A stretch of 64,000 nucleotides of DNA from JAITWN01 sp050486285 (GCA_050486285.1 JBJHCZ010000008.1:78800-142799), one strand, 5' to 3'; positions 40,799 through 49,983 are shown, counted from the stretch's first letter. Program-made: numbers and translations. Notes: generated by a model not told the origin, from the sequence alone.

Positions 40799-42067
40799 AT
40801 GAAGCACATCATCGAAGCGGGAGCGGAGAGGCCGGGCAGAAATCCGCGGCGCGGGATCAAGTCGATGCTCGCCGGCCTCGCGGCCGCGATCATGCTGGCC
40901 GCGCCGGCCGTGCATGCGGGTGGACCACCCACCCCGCAGGTCAATACCACCGGGCTGGCGGTCACTGATACCACGGTCAAGGTCGGTATCCTGCATTCGC
41001 TGACCGGCACGATGGCAATCAGCGAACAGGGCTCGGTCGAGGCCGAGAAGCTGGCAATCGCCCAGATCAACGCCCAGGGCGGCGTTCTGGGCAGGCAGAT
41101 CGAATTCATCGTCGAGGATGGCGCCAGCGACTGGCCGACCTTTGCCGAGAAGGCGAGAAAGCTGCTGGTGCAGGACAAGGTCGCTGCGGTGTTCGGCGCG
41201 TGGACGTCGGCGTCACGCAAGGCGGTACTGCCCGTATTCGAGCGCCAGAACGGCCTGCTCTACTACCCGACTTTCTACGAGGGCCTCGAGCAGTCGAAGA
41301 ACGTCATCTACACAGGACAGGAAGCGACACAACAGATTCTCGCCGGACTCGACTGGGTCGCGCGCGAGAAGGGCGCGAAGACATTCTACCTGGTCGGCTC
41401 GGACTACATCTGGCCGCGCACCAGCATGAAGATCGCCCGTATCCATATCGAGCAGCATCTCGGCGGGCAGGTCGTCGGCGAGGACTATGCGCCCCTCGGT
41501 CATGTTCAGTTCGGTTCTCTGATCAACCGCATCCGTCTGCGCAAGCCGGACGTGATCTTCGCCGCGGTCGTCGGCGGCAGTAACGTCGCCTGGTACCGTC
41601 AGCTAAAGGCAGCGGGCATCACCGGCGATCGCCAGACACTGCTGACGCTGTCAGTGACCGAGGACGAGATGACCGGCATCGGCGGCGACAATATGGAAGG
41701 CTTCTACTCGTCGATGAAATACTTCCAGTCCCTCGACAATCCGAACAACAAGGCCTTCGTCGAGGCATTCAAGGCTGCCAACGGCAAGGATGCGGTCATC
41801 GGCGACGTGACCCAGGCCGCCTACCTTGGTCCCTGGTTGTGGAAGGAAGCGGTTGAGCGCGCCGGCAGCTTCGACGTCGACAAGGTCGTCGCAGCCTCGC
41901 CCGGTATCGAACTGCATAGCGCGCCGGAGGGTTACGTCAAGGTCCACGAGAATCATCACTTGTGGAGCAGGACACGGATCGCACAGTGGCAGCGCGACGG
42001 GACCGCAAAGATCGTATTCGAATCCGACCTGATCGAGCCCAATCCGTTCCCGGCAGGCTATCAATAA
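40799..42067 (+). CDS. urtA: Urea/short-chain amide ABC transporter, substrate-binding protein (UrtA/FmdD-like)
   Basis: The 422-residue periplasmic binding protein has a long basic N-region, a hydrophobic core and a signal-peptide end at VHAGG. The mature protein starts VKVGILHSLTGTMAISE, the classical start of UrtA and AmiC-type receptors. The ATG at 40799 follows GAGGA; an upstream in-frame start overlaps the porin stop. UrtA binds urea and FmdD binds short amides; the formamidase next door favours amides, which is inference. Confidence 0.93.
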   Translation: MKHIIEAGAERPGRNPRRGIKSMLAGLAAAIMLAAPAVHAGGPPTPQVNTTGLAVTDTTVKVGILHSLTGTMAISEQGSVEAEKLAIAQINAQGGVLGRQIEFIVEDGASDWPTFAEKARKLLVQDKVAAVFGAWTSASRKAVLPVFERQNGLLYYPTFYEGLEQSKNVIYTGQEATQQILAGLDWVAREKGAKTFYLVGSDYIWPRTSMKIARIHIEQHLGGQVVGEDYAPLGHVQFGSLINRIRLRKPDVIFAAVVGGSNVAWYRQLKAAGITGDRQTLLTLSVTEDEMTGIGGDNMEGFYSSMKYFQSLDNPNNKAFVEAFKAANGKDAVIGDVTQAAYLGPWLWKEAVERAGSFDVDKVVAASPGIELHSAPEGYVKVHENHHLWSRTRIAQWQRDGTAKIVFESDLIEPNPFPAGYQ

Positions 42068-42148
42068 CCACGAGGATGCCCCGGGACCGATGTCCCGGGG
42101 CGCCCCGACGGCAACCAGGACGGATAACCAGTCACCGGAGAATGGATC

Positions 42149-43066
42149 ATGTCTGATTTCACCGCACAGGAACTCGGCGCAATCCTCGCGATGCAGGGTT
42201 TCGCCGGACTCAGCCTCTTCAGCGTACTGCTGCTGATGGCGCTGGGTCTAGCGATCATCTATGGACAGATGGGCGTCATCAACATGGCCCATGGCGAGTT
42301 CATGGTGATCGGGGCCTACACGACCTTCTGGATCTCCGGCATCGCCGCATCGATGGGGTTGACCGACTACTATTTCTTCATTGCGATTGCCGCCGCGTTC
42401 CTGATCGCCGGCGCCTTCGGTTTCTTCATCGAGTGGTCGCTGATCCGCCATCTTTACAAGCGGCCGCTGGACACGTTGCTCGCGACCTGGGGGCTCGGCC
42501 TGATCATGCAACAGATATTCCGCTCGACTTTCGGCGCGCGCGAGGTCAGCCCGGCGACGCCGTCGTGGCTGCTGGGTTCCTGGCAGCCGACGCCGGGCAT
42601 CGATATCCCTCTCAACGGCCTTTTCATCATGGCACTCACGGTCATCGTCACGGTCGTGGTGTTCCTGCTGCTGTTTCGCTCCCGCTGGGGCATCAAGGTA
42701 CGGGCGACGACCCAGAATCGTGTCATGAGCAACGCCGCCGGCATCAACACCGCGATGGTCGACCGCCTGACCTTTGCGCTCGGCTGCGGCATTGCCGGCA
42801 TCGCCGGCGCCGCTTTCACGACGATCTCGTCGACCGGACCTACCAGCGGCCAGCTCTACATCGTTGACACCTTCCTGGTAGTGGTCTTTGGCGGCGCAGC
42901 CAGTCTGTTCGGAACGATCGCTTCCGCGTTCGGCATCGCCCAGGGTCAGTCGGTGCTCGAGTTCTTCATGGGCGGCTCAATGGCCAAGGTGCTGACGTTG
43001 CTGATCGTCATCGCGATCCTGATGATGCGGCCGGAAGGCCTGTTCGCGCGCAAGATTCGCAAGTAA
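42149..43066 (+). CDS. urtB: Urea/amide ABC transporter permease
   Basis: A 305-residue LivH-type permease with about eight membrane helices, the start LLMALGLAIIYGQMGVINMAHGE (family loop) and the EAA-like region VMSNAAGINTAMVDRLTF. This version lacks the ~200-residue periplasmic N-terminal extension found in many cyanobacterial and proteobacterial UrtB proteins, closer to FmdE-like permeases. It pairs with the UrtC-type permease. Confidence 0.92.
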   Translation: MSDFTAQELGAILAMQGFAGLSLFSVLLLMALGLAIIYGQMGVINMAHGEFMVIGAYTTFWISGIAASMGLTDYYFFIAIAAAFLIAGAFGFFIEWSLIRHLYKRPLDTLLATWGLGLIMQQIFRSTFGAREVSPATPSWLLGSWQPTPGIDIPLNGLFIMALTVIVTVVVFLLLFRSRWGIKVRATTQNRVMSNAAGINTAMVDRLTFALGCGIAGIAGAAFTTISSTGPTSGQLYIVDTFLVVVFGGAASLFGTIASAFGIAQGQSVLEFFMGGSMAKVLTLLIVIAILMMRPEGLFARKIRK

Positions 43067-43083
43067 TCACGGGAGCAGGAACA

Positions 43084-44340
43084 ATGAAATCGATAGGTGC
43101 GCATCTGTTTTCAGGGAAGTCGGGCCTGCTGTCGCTGGCGATACTTGCGGTGCTGATCCTGGTGGTCCTGCCGCTCGCGCTGGATATCTTCCGCCTGAAT
43201 CTGGTCGGGAAGTATCTGAGTTTCGCCTTCGTCGCCGTCGGGCTCGTGCTGTTGTGGGGGTATGGTGGCGTGCTGAGCCTCGGGCAGGGGATATTCTTCG
43301 GCCTCGGGGGTTACGCAATGGCGATGTTCCTGAAGCTCGAGGCCTCGGACCCCGAGAGCACGTCGATCCAGACGACGCCCGGCATTCCGGACTTCATGGA
43401 CTGGAACCAGATCACCGAGCTGCCGTTCTTCTGGGTCCCGTTCCACAGTCTGACCTTCACCCTGATAGCGATCGTCATGGTGCCTGCCCTGTTCGCGTTC
43501 CTGATCGGCGCGGCGATGTTCAAGCGTCGTGTCAGCGGAGTCTATTTCGCGATCATCACCCAGGCCATCGCGCTGATCCTCACGATCCTGATCGTCGGCC
43601 AGCAGGGCCTGACCGGAGGCATCAACGGCATCACCGATCTGAGGACGCTGAAGGGATGGGACATCCGCACCGATGAGGCGCAGTATCTGCTCTATTACAT
43701 CAACGCCGTCCTGCTGATTGGCTGCATACTGTTGGGCAAGTACATCATCGACGGAAAACTTGGGCGCCTCCTGCTCGCGATGCGTGACAAGGAGGATCGC
43801 GTGCGCTTCTCCGGCTACGATGTGTCGAGCTTCAAAATCTTCATCTTCTGCGTTGCGGCGGCGATGTCCGGCATTGGCGGCGCAATGTTCACATTGCAGG
43901 TAGGTTTCATGTCGCCGTCTTTCGTCGGCATCATCCCGTCGATCGAGTTCGTGATCTTCGCTGCGGTCGGCGGCCGCTTCTCGTTGATCGGTGCGGTCTA
44001 CGGCGCGATGATCGTCAGCTGGGCCAAGACGATGTTCTCGGAGGCCTATCCGGAAATGTGGCTGTTCCTGATGGGCGCCCTGTTCATCAGTGTCGTGATG
44101 TTCTTCCCGAAGGGCGTCGCCGGCATCTGGGAGAGCCACGGCAACAGGCTTGGCGCACTGTTGCGCAGTCTGCGCTCCGGCGCCGCCGCGACATCCTCCA
44201 CCGCGGGCCCGCTGCCTGACGGCGGCGGTTCGGGAGGCATTGCGGCACCCGTACAGAAACCGCAGCCGCAGATTGCGCCGCGCGAGACCCGCGCCCTCGA
44301 CGTCAAGGGCGGCATCGCCGTCGGGAGGGCCAAGTCATGA
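43084..44340 (+). CDS. urtC: Urea/amide ABC transporter permease
   Basis: A 418-residue LivM-type permease with the motif LLWGYGGVLSLGQGIFFGLGGYAMAMF region and QGLTGGINGITD. The extension after about residue 355 (proline- and glycine-rich) is a cytoplasmic tail of low complexity. It overlaps urtD by 4 bp. Its size and the paired ATPase genes fit the five-component branched-chain amino acid type (HAAT) transporter. Confidence 0.93.
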   Translation: MKSIGAHLFSGKSGLLSLAILAVLILVVLPLALDIFRLNLVGKYLSFAFVAVGLVLLWGYGGVLSLGQGIFFGLGGYAMAMFLKLEASDPESTSIQTTPGIPDFMDWNQITELPFFWVPFHSLTFTLIAIVMVPALFAFLIGAAMFKRRVSGVYFAIITQAIALILTILIVGQQGLTGGINGITDLRTLKGWDIRTDEAQYLLYYINAVLLIGCILLGKYIIDGKLGRLLLAMRDKEDRVRFSGYDVSSFKIFIFCVAAAMSGIGGAMFTLQVGFMSPSFVGIIPSIEFVIFAAVGGRFSLIGAVYGAMIVSWAKTMFSEAYPEMWLFLMGALFISVVMFFPKGVAGIWESHGNRLGALLRSLRSGAAATSSTAGPLPDGGGSGGIAAPVQKPQPQIAPRETRALDVKGGIAVGRAKS

Positions 44341-45083
44341 GCAGCACGACGGACTTCGCGCTCGCGATCGAGGACCTGACCGTATCCTTTGACGGCTTCA
44401 AGGCGGTGGACAGCCTGAACATGTATATCGACAAGGACGAACTGCGTGTAGTCATAGGGCCGAACGGGGCCGGCAAGACGACCCTGCTGGACATGATCTG
44501 CGGGCGCACCCGTCCGACCTCCGGCAGCATAAAGTTCAAGGGCGCGGAACTCACCAGGCTTTCAGAGCATGCAATCGTTCGCGCCGGCGTCGGACGTAAA
44601 TTCCAGACACCTTCGATCTACGAAAACCTTTCGGTGTTCGAGAACCTCGAGCTGTCATATCCGGAAAGCCGCAGTGTCTGGGGTTGCCTGACCTTCAGGC
44701 GCAGATCGGAGCTCACAGGGCGCGTCAGGGAGATCGCCGAACTGATCCAGTTGAAAGACCGGCTCGATGTCGAGGCCGGGCTGCTGTCCCATGGCCAGAA
44801 GCAGTGGCTCGAGATCGGCATGCTGCTGATCCAGGAGCCGGAGCTGCTGATGCTCGACGAACCCGTCGCCGGCATGAGTGTCAAGGAGCGCGAGCAGACC
44901 GCGGAATTACTCGGCATGATCTGCAAGGGGCGTTCGGTGATCGTCATCGAGCACGACATGGAATTCGTCGAGCGCATCGCTCACAAGGTCACCGTCCTGC
45001 ACCAGGGCCGCATTCTCGCCGAGGGGCCGATGGAGCGGGTCAAGACCGATCCGCAGGTCATCGAAGTCTATATAGGGCACTAG
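44337..45083 (+). CDS. urtD: Urea/amide ABC transporter ATP-binding protein
   Basis: The 248-residue LivG-type ATPase has Walker A GPNGAGKTTLLD, the signature variant LLSHGQKQWLEIGML instead of LSGGQ, as in UrtD, and Walker B LLMLDEPVAGMS. It starts MSSTTDFALAIEDLTVSFDG. Gene order urtABCDE is complete. Confidence 0.94.
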   Translation: MSSTTDFALAIEDLTVSFDGFKAVDSLNMYIDKDELRVVIGPNGAGKTTLLDMICGRTRPTSGSIKFKGAELTRLSEHAIVRAGVGRKFQTPSIYENLSVFENLELSYPESRSVWGCLTFRRRSELTGRVREIAELIQLKDRLDVEAGLLSHGQKQWLEIGMLLIQEPELLMLDEPVAGMSVKEREQTAELLGMICKGRSVIVIEHDMEFVERIAHKVTVLHQGRILAEGPMERVKTDPQVIEVYIGH

Positions 45084-45102
45084 CCAGGCACCAGGAGGCA
45101 TT

Positions 45103-45792
45103 ATGCTCAGTGTAAGGAATCTCAGCGTCAGTTACGGGCAAAGCCGGGTCATACACGGCATCGACTTCAGCGCCGACAAGAACGAGACAGTCGCGATCAT
45201 GGGACGCAACGGCATGGGCAAGACGACGCTGTTCAAGTCCCTGATCGGCGTGCTCAACTCCAGTGACGGATCGATTCAGGTCGATGGCGTCGATATCAGC
45301 GCGATGGCTCCGTACCAGCGCGTGCGCAGCGGCATCGCCTATGTGCCGCAAGGGCGCATGATCTTTCCGGCGATGACGGTGCTGGAGAACATCAAGACCG
45401 GCCTGGAGGCCAAGGGTGGAAAGAAGATCCCCGACGAGATATTTTCGCTGTTTCCGGTACTGCATGAGATGCGGCATCGCCGCGGCGGCAATCTCTCCGG
45501 CGGACAGCAGCAACAGCTCGCAATCGCCCGCGCTCTGGTCACCGAGCCGAAGGTGTTGCTGCTCGACGAGCCGACCGAGGGTATCCAGCCGTCGATCATC
45601 AAGGACATCGCCGGCATCCTCAACGAGATCCGCCGCCTGCGTGATATCACGATCGTGGTCTCCGAGCAGGTGCTGAGCTTCACGATGGCGATCGCCGATC
45701 GCATCATCGTCATCGACAAGGGCAGGTTCATCCACGAGGACCGGCGCGAGGATGTCGATACCGCGAGGATCAGCCAGTACCTGTCGGTCTAG
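45103..45792 (+). CDS. urtE: Urea/amide ABC transporter ATP-binding protein
   Basis: The 229-residue LivF-type ATPase starts MLSVRNLSVSYGQSRVIHGI, has Walker A GRNGMGKTTLFK, signature NLSGGQQQQLAIARAL and Walker B LLLDEPTEGIQPSI, all typical of UrtE. It is the last gene of the cluster; the sigma-54 activator gene converges from the other side 30 bp away. Confidence 0.95.
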   Translation: MLSVRNLSVSYGQSRVIHGIDFSADKNETVAIMGRNGMGKTTLFKSLIGVLNSSDGSIQVDGVDISAMAPYQRVRSGIAYVPQGRMIFPAMTVLENIKTGLEAKGGKKIPDEIFSLFPVLHEMRHRRGGNLSGGQQQQLAIARALVTEPKVLLLDEPTEGIQPSIIKDIAGILNEIRRLRDITIVVSEQVLSFTMAIADRIIVIDKGRFIHEDRREDVDTARISQYLSV

Positions 45793-45822
45793 GCGATCGG
45801 CAGGACTGCGGCGTCAACGCGG

Positions 45823-47424
45823 TCAACCGCTGCCGGAAGTCCCGTGCAGCTTCTTCAGGCGGTAGCGCAACTGCCTCGGCGTCATGCCCAGCAGCTTCGC
45901 GGCGCGTGACTGATTGCCGCCGGATTTCTCCAGCGCTGTCGCGATGGCGTCGCGATCCGAGTCCTGCACCCAGGAATAGGTGCGGCGGTCCGCTTCGGCC
46001 GCGTTGGCCGGTAAGCCCGCCACAGGCGGATTGCGCGGCGCGTCCGTGGCCGGTGGTTCGACGCTCATCATCTCGCCTCGCAGGATATCGTCCATTTGCG
46101 CGCTGCCAAGCCACTGTCCTTCGGCCCTGAGCACCGAGCGCTCGATGACGTTCTGCAGTTGACGGATGTTCCCGGGCCAGTCGAATTCCTGCAGCCGGTC
46201 GAATCCGTCCTGGGTGAAGTGCAGGCTCCGGTCGTAGAGTTCGCCGTAATGATTGAGAAAGTGCTGGGCCAGTCGCGGGATATCCTCGCGGCGTTGGCGC
46301 AGCGGTGGCAGGGACACCGGGATCACGTTCAGGCGGTAATAGAGATCCAGCCGGAAGCGTCCGCTGCGCACCGCTTCGGCGAGATTGACATGGGTCGCGG
46401 TGATCAGCCTGAAATCGACGCGCTTCGGCCTGTCACTGCCGATCGGCTGGATCTGCTTGTCCTGCAGCACCCGCAGCAGTTTTGCCTGCAGGTCGAGCGG
46501 CATGTCGCCGATCTCGTCGAGGAACAGCGTCCCGCCGTCGGCCTGTTCGATCTTGCCGGCCTGTCGGCGGAACGCCCCGGTGAAACTGCCCTTCTCGTGC
46601 CCGAACAGTTCGGATTCGAGCAGGGACTCGGGAATCGACGCGCAGTTGATGCAGATGAACGGTTCCTTGCGGCGGCGGCTCTCGCGATGTGCCATGCCGG
46701 CGAACATCTCCTTGCCGGTCCCCGACTCGCCGAGCAGCAGCAGAGGGGCGTCGCTGTCCTTGACCTGGTCGATCTCGCGGATCGCTGACAGCAGCGCGCG
46801 GCCGGAGCCGATGATGCCGTGCGATTCACACAGGCGGATCAGGCGCTCGCTATCGCGGTCCAGATGGCCGGGTACTCGGCTGATGCTGCGAGCGCGGTGA
46901 TTCACGGATTGCAGCACCGGCCCAAGCATCATTGCGATGACGCGCAGCAGGTCGACATCGTCGGCATAGCGCCGGCGCGGATTGGCCACGCGCTGCACTG
47001 ACAACACGCCGATCGCCTTGCCGTCGATGATGATCGGCACGCTGATGAAACCGATGTGATCGGTGCTGCCATTGATCGGCTCGACGATGCGGTGCAGGAA
47101 CATCGGTTCGCTGAGCGTGTCCGCGACCAGCGCGACCTGGCCGCTGCGCCAGACGTAGCCTGTCAGCCCTTGATCGAAGCTTACCGTGTACAGGCCGGCG
47201 TCGACCCGCTCGCGCGGCAGCCCGTTTGCGTAGGCGATCTCGAGCTGACGGCTCTGGTAGTTCGGCAGCAGGACGCGCGCGAAATGCAGATCGGCCCACA
47301 GCGACAGCAGCTGCAGGACATGCATGATCTTGTGCTCCGATACCATGGCCCGGCTCATGACGCGGGCGACTTCGGTCAGGAGTGCGACGTGGATCGGATG
47401 TATATGCCGGGAGCTGCGGGCCAT
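45823..47424 (-). CDS. GAF-domain sigma-54 activator of the fmd/urt cluster (inferred)
   Basis: The protein (533 residues from the ATG at 47424; a TTG at 47457 would add 11) has a GAF domain (about 25-165), an AAA+ domain with GESGTGKEMFAGM, an intact GSFTGA loop and LFLDEIGDMPL, and a C-terminal Fis HTH (GGNQSRAAKLLGMTPRQLRYRL). It resembles NifA/NorR-like activators that sense small ligands. Its position at the end of a cluster with two sigma-54 promoters makes it the likely activator, binding the palindrome at 39856-39884. Confidence 0.88.
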   Translation of the reverse strand: MARSSRHIHPIHVALLTEVARVMSRAMVSEHKIMHVLQLLSLWADLHFARVLLPNYQSRQLEIAYANGLPRERVDAGLYTVSFDQGLTGYVWRSGQVALVADTLSEPMFLHRIVEPINGSTDHIGFISVPIIIDGKAIGVLSVQRVANPRRRYADDVDLLRVIAMMLGPVLQSVNHRARSISRVPGHLDRDSERLIRLCESHGIIGSGRALLSAIREIDQVKDSDAPLLLLGESGTGKEMFAGMAHRESRRRKEPFICINCASIPESLLESELFGHEKGSFTGAFRRQAGKIEQADGGTLFLDEIGDMPLDLQAKLLRVLQDKQIQPIGSDRPKRVDFRLITATHVNLAEAVRSGRFRLDLYYRLNVIPVSLPPLRQRREDIPRLAQHFLNHYGELYDRSLHFTQDGFDRLQEFDWPGNIRQLQNVIERSVLRAEGQWLGSAQMDDILRGEMMSVEPPATDAPRNPPVAGLPANAAEADRRTYSWVQDSDRDAIATALEKSGGNQSRAAKLLGMTPRQLRYRLKKLHGTSGSG

Positions 47425-47597
47425 GTCATCAGTATTTGTTGTCCCTGACAGCCGCAAGATGCGTGCCAGAGACTCGGTATCCGGGAGGATTACGAATCAA
47501 GGGCTTGTACAGCATGACATGGCGTGCGCGAACCAACTCGGTGCGCTCGTGGAATATCTTGGCGCAATACGCGCCATTTCGGTGAAAGGGATGTCGT

Positions 47598-48329
47598 TCA
47601 GTGTCCGCCTGTGTTCGGCTGATTCGATCCGGGAACGGCTCTTCGCCGCTCGATCGCGTGATCGAGCGCGAGTTCGTAAATATCGATCAGATCCTCACGG
47701 CTGGCGTCGACGATGCCATCCATCTGCTCGAGCGCCCACGCAATGTCCGCATCCTCGATGCGTATCCCGTCGCGCAGGTGCGCGGTCAGGAATTCCTCAT
47801 GATGCGGGTGATGCGTATCGCGTATCGGGTAGCGCCGGCCGAGGAGCAGGTTGTTGATGACCAGCGCGAACAGCAGCAGCACCAGGATGCCCACGAGTAC
47901 TGGCATAGCGACTGTCGAGAGGGCAGCCGGTTCGATGCGGGCGTCGCTCAGCGCAACCGCCAGTGCGGTCGCCGCGGCGGGCGGGTGAAGACAGCGCAGC
48001 AACTGCATCGTCAGCACCGAGGCGCCGACGCTGCCGGCAGCCGCGATCACGTCATCGGCGGCGAAATGCCCGATCGCGACCGCGACCAGCGCCGCGCTCA
48101 GATGCCCGCCGATCAGCGGCCAGGGTTGCGCCATCGGGCTGTGGGGAACCACGAACAGCAGGAATGCCGAGGCCCCCATCGAGGCCAGCAACGGAACGGT
48201 CAGGCCGTCATGGGGAATCAGGCGCAGCAACAAGCCGATCACGAGGATCGCCGCAAATGCCGCAGCGGCATTGATGAGTTTGTCCCTGAGCGGTAGCAGA
48301 CGGGTCTGGAAGTTCGGCGATGGCGACAT
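47598..48329 (-). CDS. HPP-family membrane protein
   Basis: A 243-residue protein with four membrane helices in the first ~165 residues and the diagnostic LRCLHPPAAATAL motif of the HPP family, then a soluble tail with many acidic residues and HHPHHEEF. HPP proteins have been linked to nitrite or other anion transport in chloroplasts and cyanobacteria; substrate here unknown. A perfect 8-bp inverted repeat lies directly before its start and is a likely operator. Confidence 0.88.
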   Translation of the reverse strand: MSPSPNFQTRLLPLRDKLINAAAAFAAILVIGLLLRLIPHDGLTVPLLASMGASAFLLFVVPHSPMAQPWPLIGGHLSAALVAVAIGHFAADDVIAAAGSVGASVLTMQLLRCLHPPAAATALAVALSDARIEPAALSTVAMPVLVGILVLLLFALVINNLLLGRRYPIRDTHHPHHEEFLTAHLRDGIRIEDADIAWALEQMDGIVDASREDLIDIYELALDHAIERRRAVPGSNQPNTGGH

Positions 48330-48332
48330 GAC

Positions 48333-48386
48333 CTTACCTGCGCTAAACAGGTAAGCAATTTACATTTTATAAACCCGCCAGGTCAA
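48333..48386 (-). promoter_or_regulatory. HPP gene operator palindrome and promoter
   Basis: CTTACCTG (48333-48340) and CAGGTAAG (48348-48355) are perfect inverted copies with a 7-bp spacer, 3 bp upstream of the HPP gene start. A -35-like TTGACC (48381-48386, minus strand) lies upstream, so the palindrome would sit at or after the transcription start and suit repression. Confidence 0.6.
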
Positions 48387-48393
48387 ACCCCAA

Positions 48394-48502
48394 TGGGGTC
48401 GGACCACGGCAACATATTGAATTAACGAAAGTAGTAGGCTCAAAAATGGTGTAATTGGGGCCAAAATCGCCATTTTTCGGCCCCAAATGGGGAGATTCGG
48501 AC
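48394..48502 (+). repeat. 109-bp direct repeat, copy 1
   Basis: Begins TGGGGTCGGACCACGGCAAC and ends GGGGAGATTCGGAC, with an inner hairpin GGGGCC...GGCCCC around an A/T-rich centre. A copy of equal length and orientation lies at 51525-51633 with few mismatches, and its start matches the ends of the MITE-like element at 2848. Nothing else is seen between the HPP gene and the SRPBCC gene. Confidence 0.85.
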
Positions 48503-48571
48503 GATCCCTGAAGGTGTCGGGGCCTGTCATCCGCCGGGCTTGATCGCCCGGGCGACCCCATGCCTGATTAT

Positions 48572-49522
48572 TTACAGGGTCGATCTCAACGCTGCCTCGA
48601 GCTTGTCGAACGACCCGTTCCAGCCCTCCGTCATGCCGGCCTTCGCATCGTGGAAGGTACGGCGTTCGATGTCTGTGGCATCTCCGCAGACTTCCCAGCG
48701 GACGGTCACCCGTGTTTCCATCGGCCCTTCTTCTGCGAACGTCACCGTCGTCAGCATCATGTCGGGCCATGTCGACGCAAAGGGCGGCTTGGTCAGGTCT
48801 CCCTCCCTGTCGCAGAAATTCTGGGTGTAGATCAGGAGCTGATGCGGGCTGATCTTCCTGTAATTCACCTTCCCGTACATGAGCTGCCCATCCGCATTGG
48901 TCATGGCGTAGTGTGAGCTTCCGCCTTCCCTGACGTCAGTGTTGATGAAGGACAGGGTGGAACCCTTCGGCCCCATCCAGCGGGAAAAGTGTTCGGGATC
49001 GGCCCACATTTCGAAGACGGTCCTGATGCCGGCTTCGAAGGAGCGATTGATGACGAACAGGTCTTTCCCCGTGGTCTCGGCTTCGAGGTATTCGCCCAAC
49101 CTGTCCCAGGTCGAGTTCCCGTTTGCATCCTTGATGAACTGCTTCGTCGCCGCTGCTTGCTCGGGGGAGGGGAGGGCCATCGTCATATGCATGGTCGTCT
49201 TCCCCTTTTCTTCGCTGAAGGTCACCGTCACGGTAAAGAGCTTGTCCCGCTCTTCATTGGCGCCGTGGTCATAGACGAGCCTTTCGTACTTCACGACCTC
49301 ATGGTAGGTCGCGATATTCGGATAATCCGTGCCGTCGGGGCCGTGCATCGTGTAGATCCATTTTCCGCCCGGCCGCAGGTCCTTGCTTCTGGTGGTCAGC
49401 GTGAATCCGCGCGGCCCCCACCATTTCCCGACCTGTTCCGGATCGGTCCATGCCTCCCACACCAGTTTGACCGGCGCATCGTAGACACGAACGATTTGAA
49501 TCTCATTTGGCTTTGCCGGCAT
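48572..49522 (-). CDS. Tandem SRPBCC (AHSA1-type) domain protein
   Basis: The 316-residue protein contains two START-like AHSA1 domains: about 8-150 (IVRVYDAPVKLVWEAWTDPEQVGKWWGP region) and about 165-312 (INRSFEAGIRTVFEMWADPEHFSRWMGP region). Such proteins bind hydrophobic ligands and are often encoded after an ArsR-type repressor, as here, where the ArsR gene overlaps it by 20 bp. Ligand unknown. Two domains in one chain are less common than the single-domain form. Confidence 0.9.
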   Translation of the reverse strand: MPAKPNEIQIVRVYDAPVKLVWEAWTDPEQVGKWWGPRGFTLTTRSKDLRPGGKWIYTMHGPDGTDYPNIATYHEVVKYERLVYDHGANEERDKLFTVTVTFSEEKGKTTMHMTMALPSPEQAAATKQFIKDANGNSTWDRLGEYLEAETTGKDLFVINRSFEAGIRTVFEMWADPEHFSRWMGPKGSTLSFINTDVREGGSSHYAMTNADGQLMYGKVNYRKISPHQLLIYTQNFCDREGDLTKPPFASTWPDMMLTTVTFAEEGPMETRVTVRWEVCGDATDIERRTFHDAKAGMTEGWNGSFDKLEAALRSTL

Positions 49523-49868
49523 GGCGCTTTCCCCTCTTTTGCTGCGTCTGGACTTCCTGCAGGTATTCGCCGAGCCGGTCCAGGCGCTCTTCCCAGAACT
49601 GCCGGTACTGCTCCATCCAGCCGGACGCCTCCTTCAGCGGCGCGGCGCTGATCGAGCAGGTCCGCCACTGGGCGGTCCGGGTTTTCTGGATGAGTCCCGC
49701 GTTCTCCAGGACCTTCAGGTGCTTGGTGATGGCGGGAAGGGTCATCTCTTGCATAAACGGTTTCGCGAGATCGGACACGTTGGCCTCGCCCTTGGCGAGA
49801 CGGGAGAGAATGGCCCGGCGGGTGGGGTCGGCCAATGCGGAAAAGGTAGTACTCAGGGGGTCTCTCAT
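49503..49868 (-). CDS. ArsR-family transcriptional repressor
   Basis: A 121-residue winged-helix protein: FSALADPTRRAILSRLAKG at the start, then recognition helix MTLPAITKHLKVLENAGLI. No Cys pair of metal-sensing ArsR proteins is present, so it probably senses an organic or other signal. It overlaps the SRPBCC gene, a common ArsR-SRPBCC module. A near-perfect 30-bp palindrome lies just upstream of its start. Confidence 0.92.
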   Translation of the reverse strand: MRDPLSTTFSALADPTRRAILSRLAKGEANVSDLAKPFMQEMTLPAITKHLKVLENAGLIQKTRTAQWRTCSISAAPLKEASGWMEQYRQFWEERLDRLGEYLQEVQTQQKRGKRHAGKAK

Positions 49869-49872
49869 TGAG

Positions 49873-49902
49873 TTACCTATCAGTTAATTAACTGAAAGGT
49901 AA
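49873..49902 (-). promoter_or_regulatory. 30-bp palindromic operator of the ArsR-SRPBCC operon
   Basis: TTACCT, AT, CAGTTAATTAACTG, AA, AGGTAA is a palindrome over 30 bp with a single mismatched pair, 4 bp upstream of the ArsR start. The 14-bp centre is perfect. Autorepression by the ArsR-type protein is the simplest reading. Confidence 0.75.
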
Positions 49903-49983
49903 ACTAACCGGGCGACAGAGTCAAGAGCTGTAGATGGAGATCGGAGGGAATGTTCGCTGCCACTATCAGGCCGCTGATTTTAT

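Noticed and set aside
47324..47857. 177-residue plus-strand frame between the sigma-54 activator and HPP genes
   Set aside because: Mostly antisense to the two flanking genes, with Arg/Ser-rich shadow composition and no motif.
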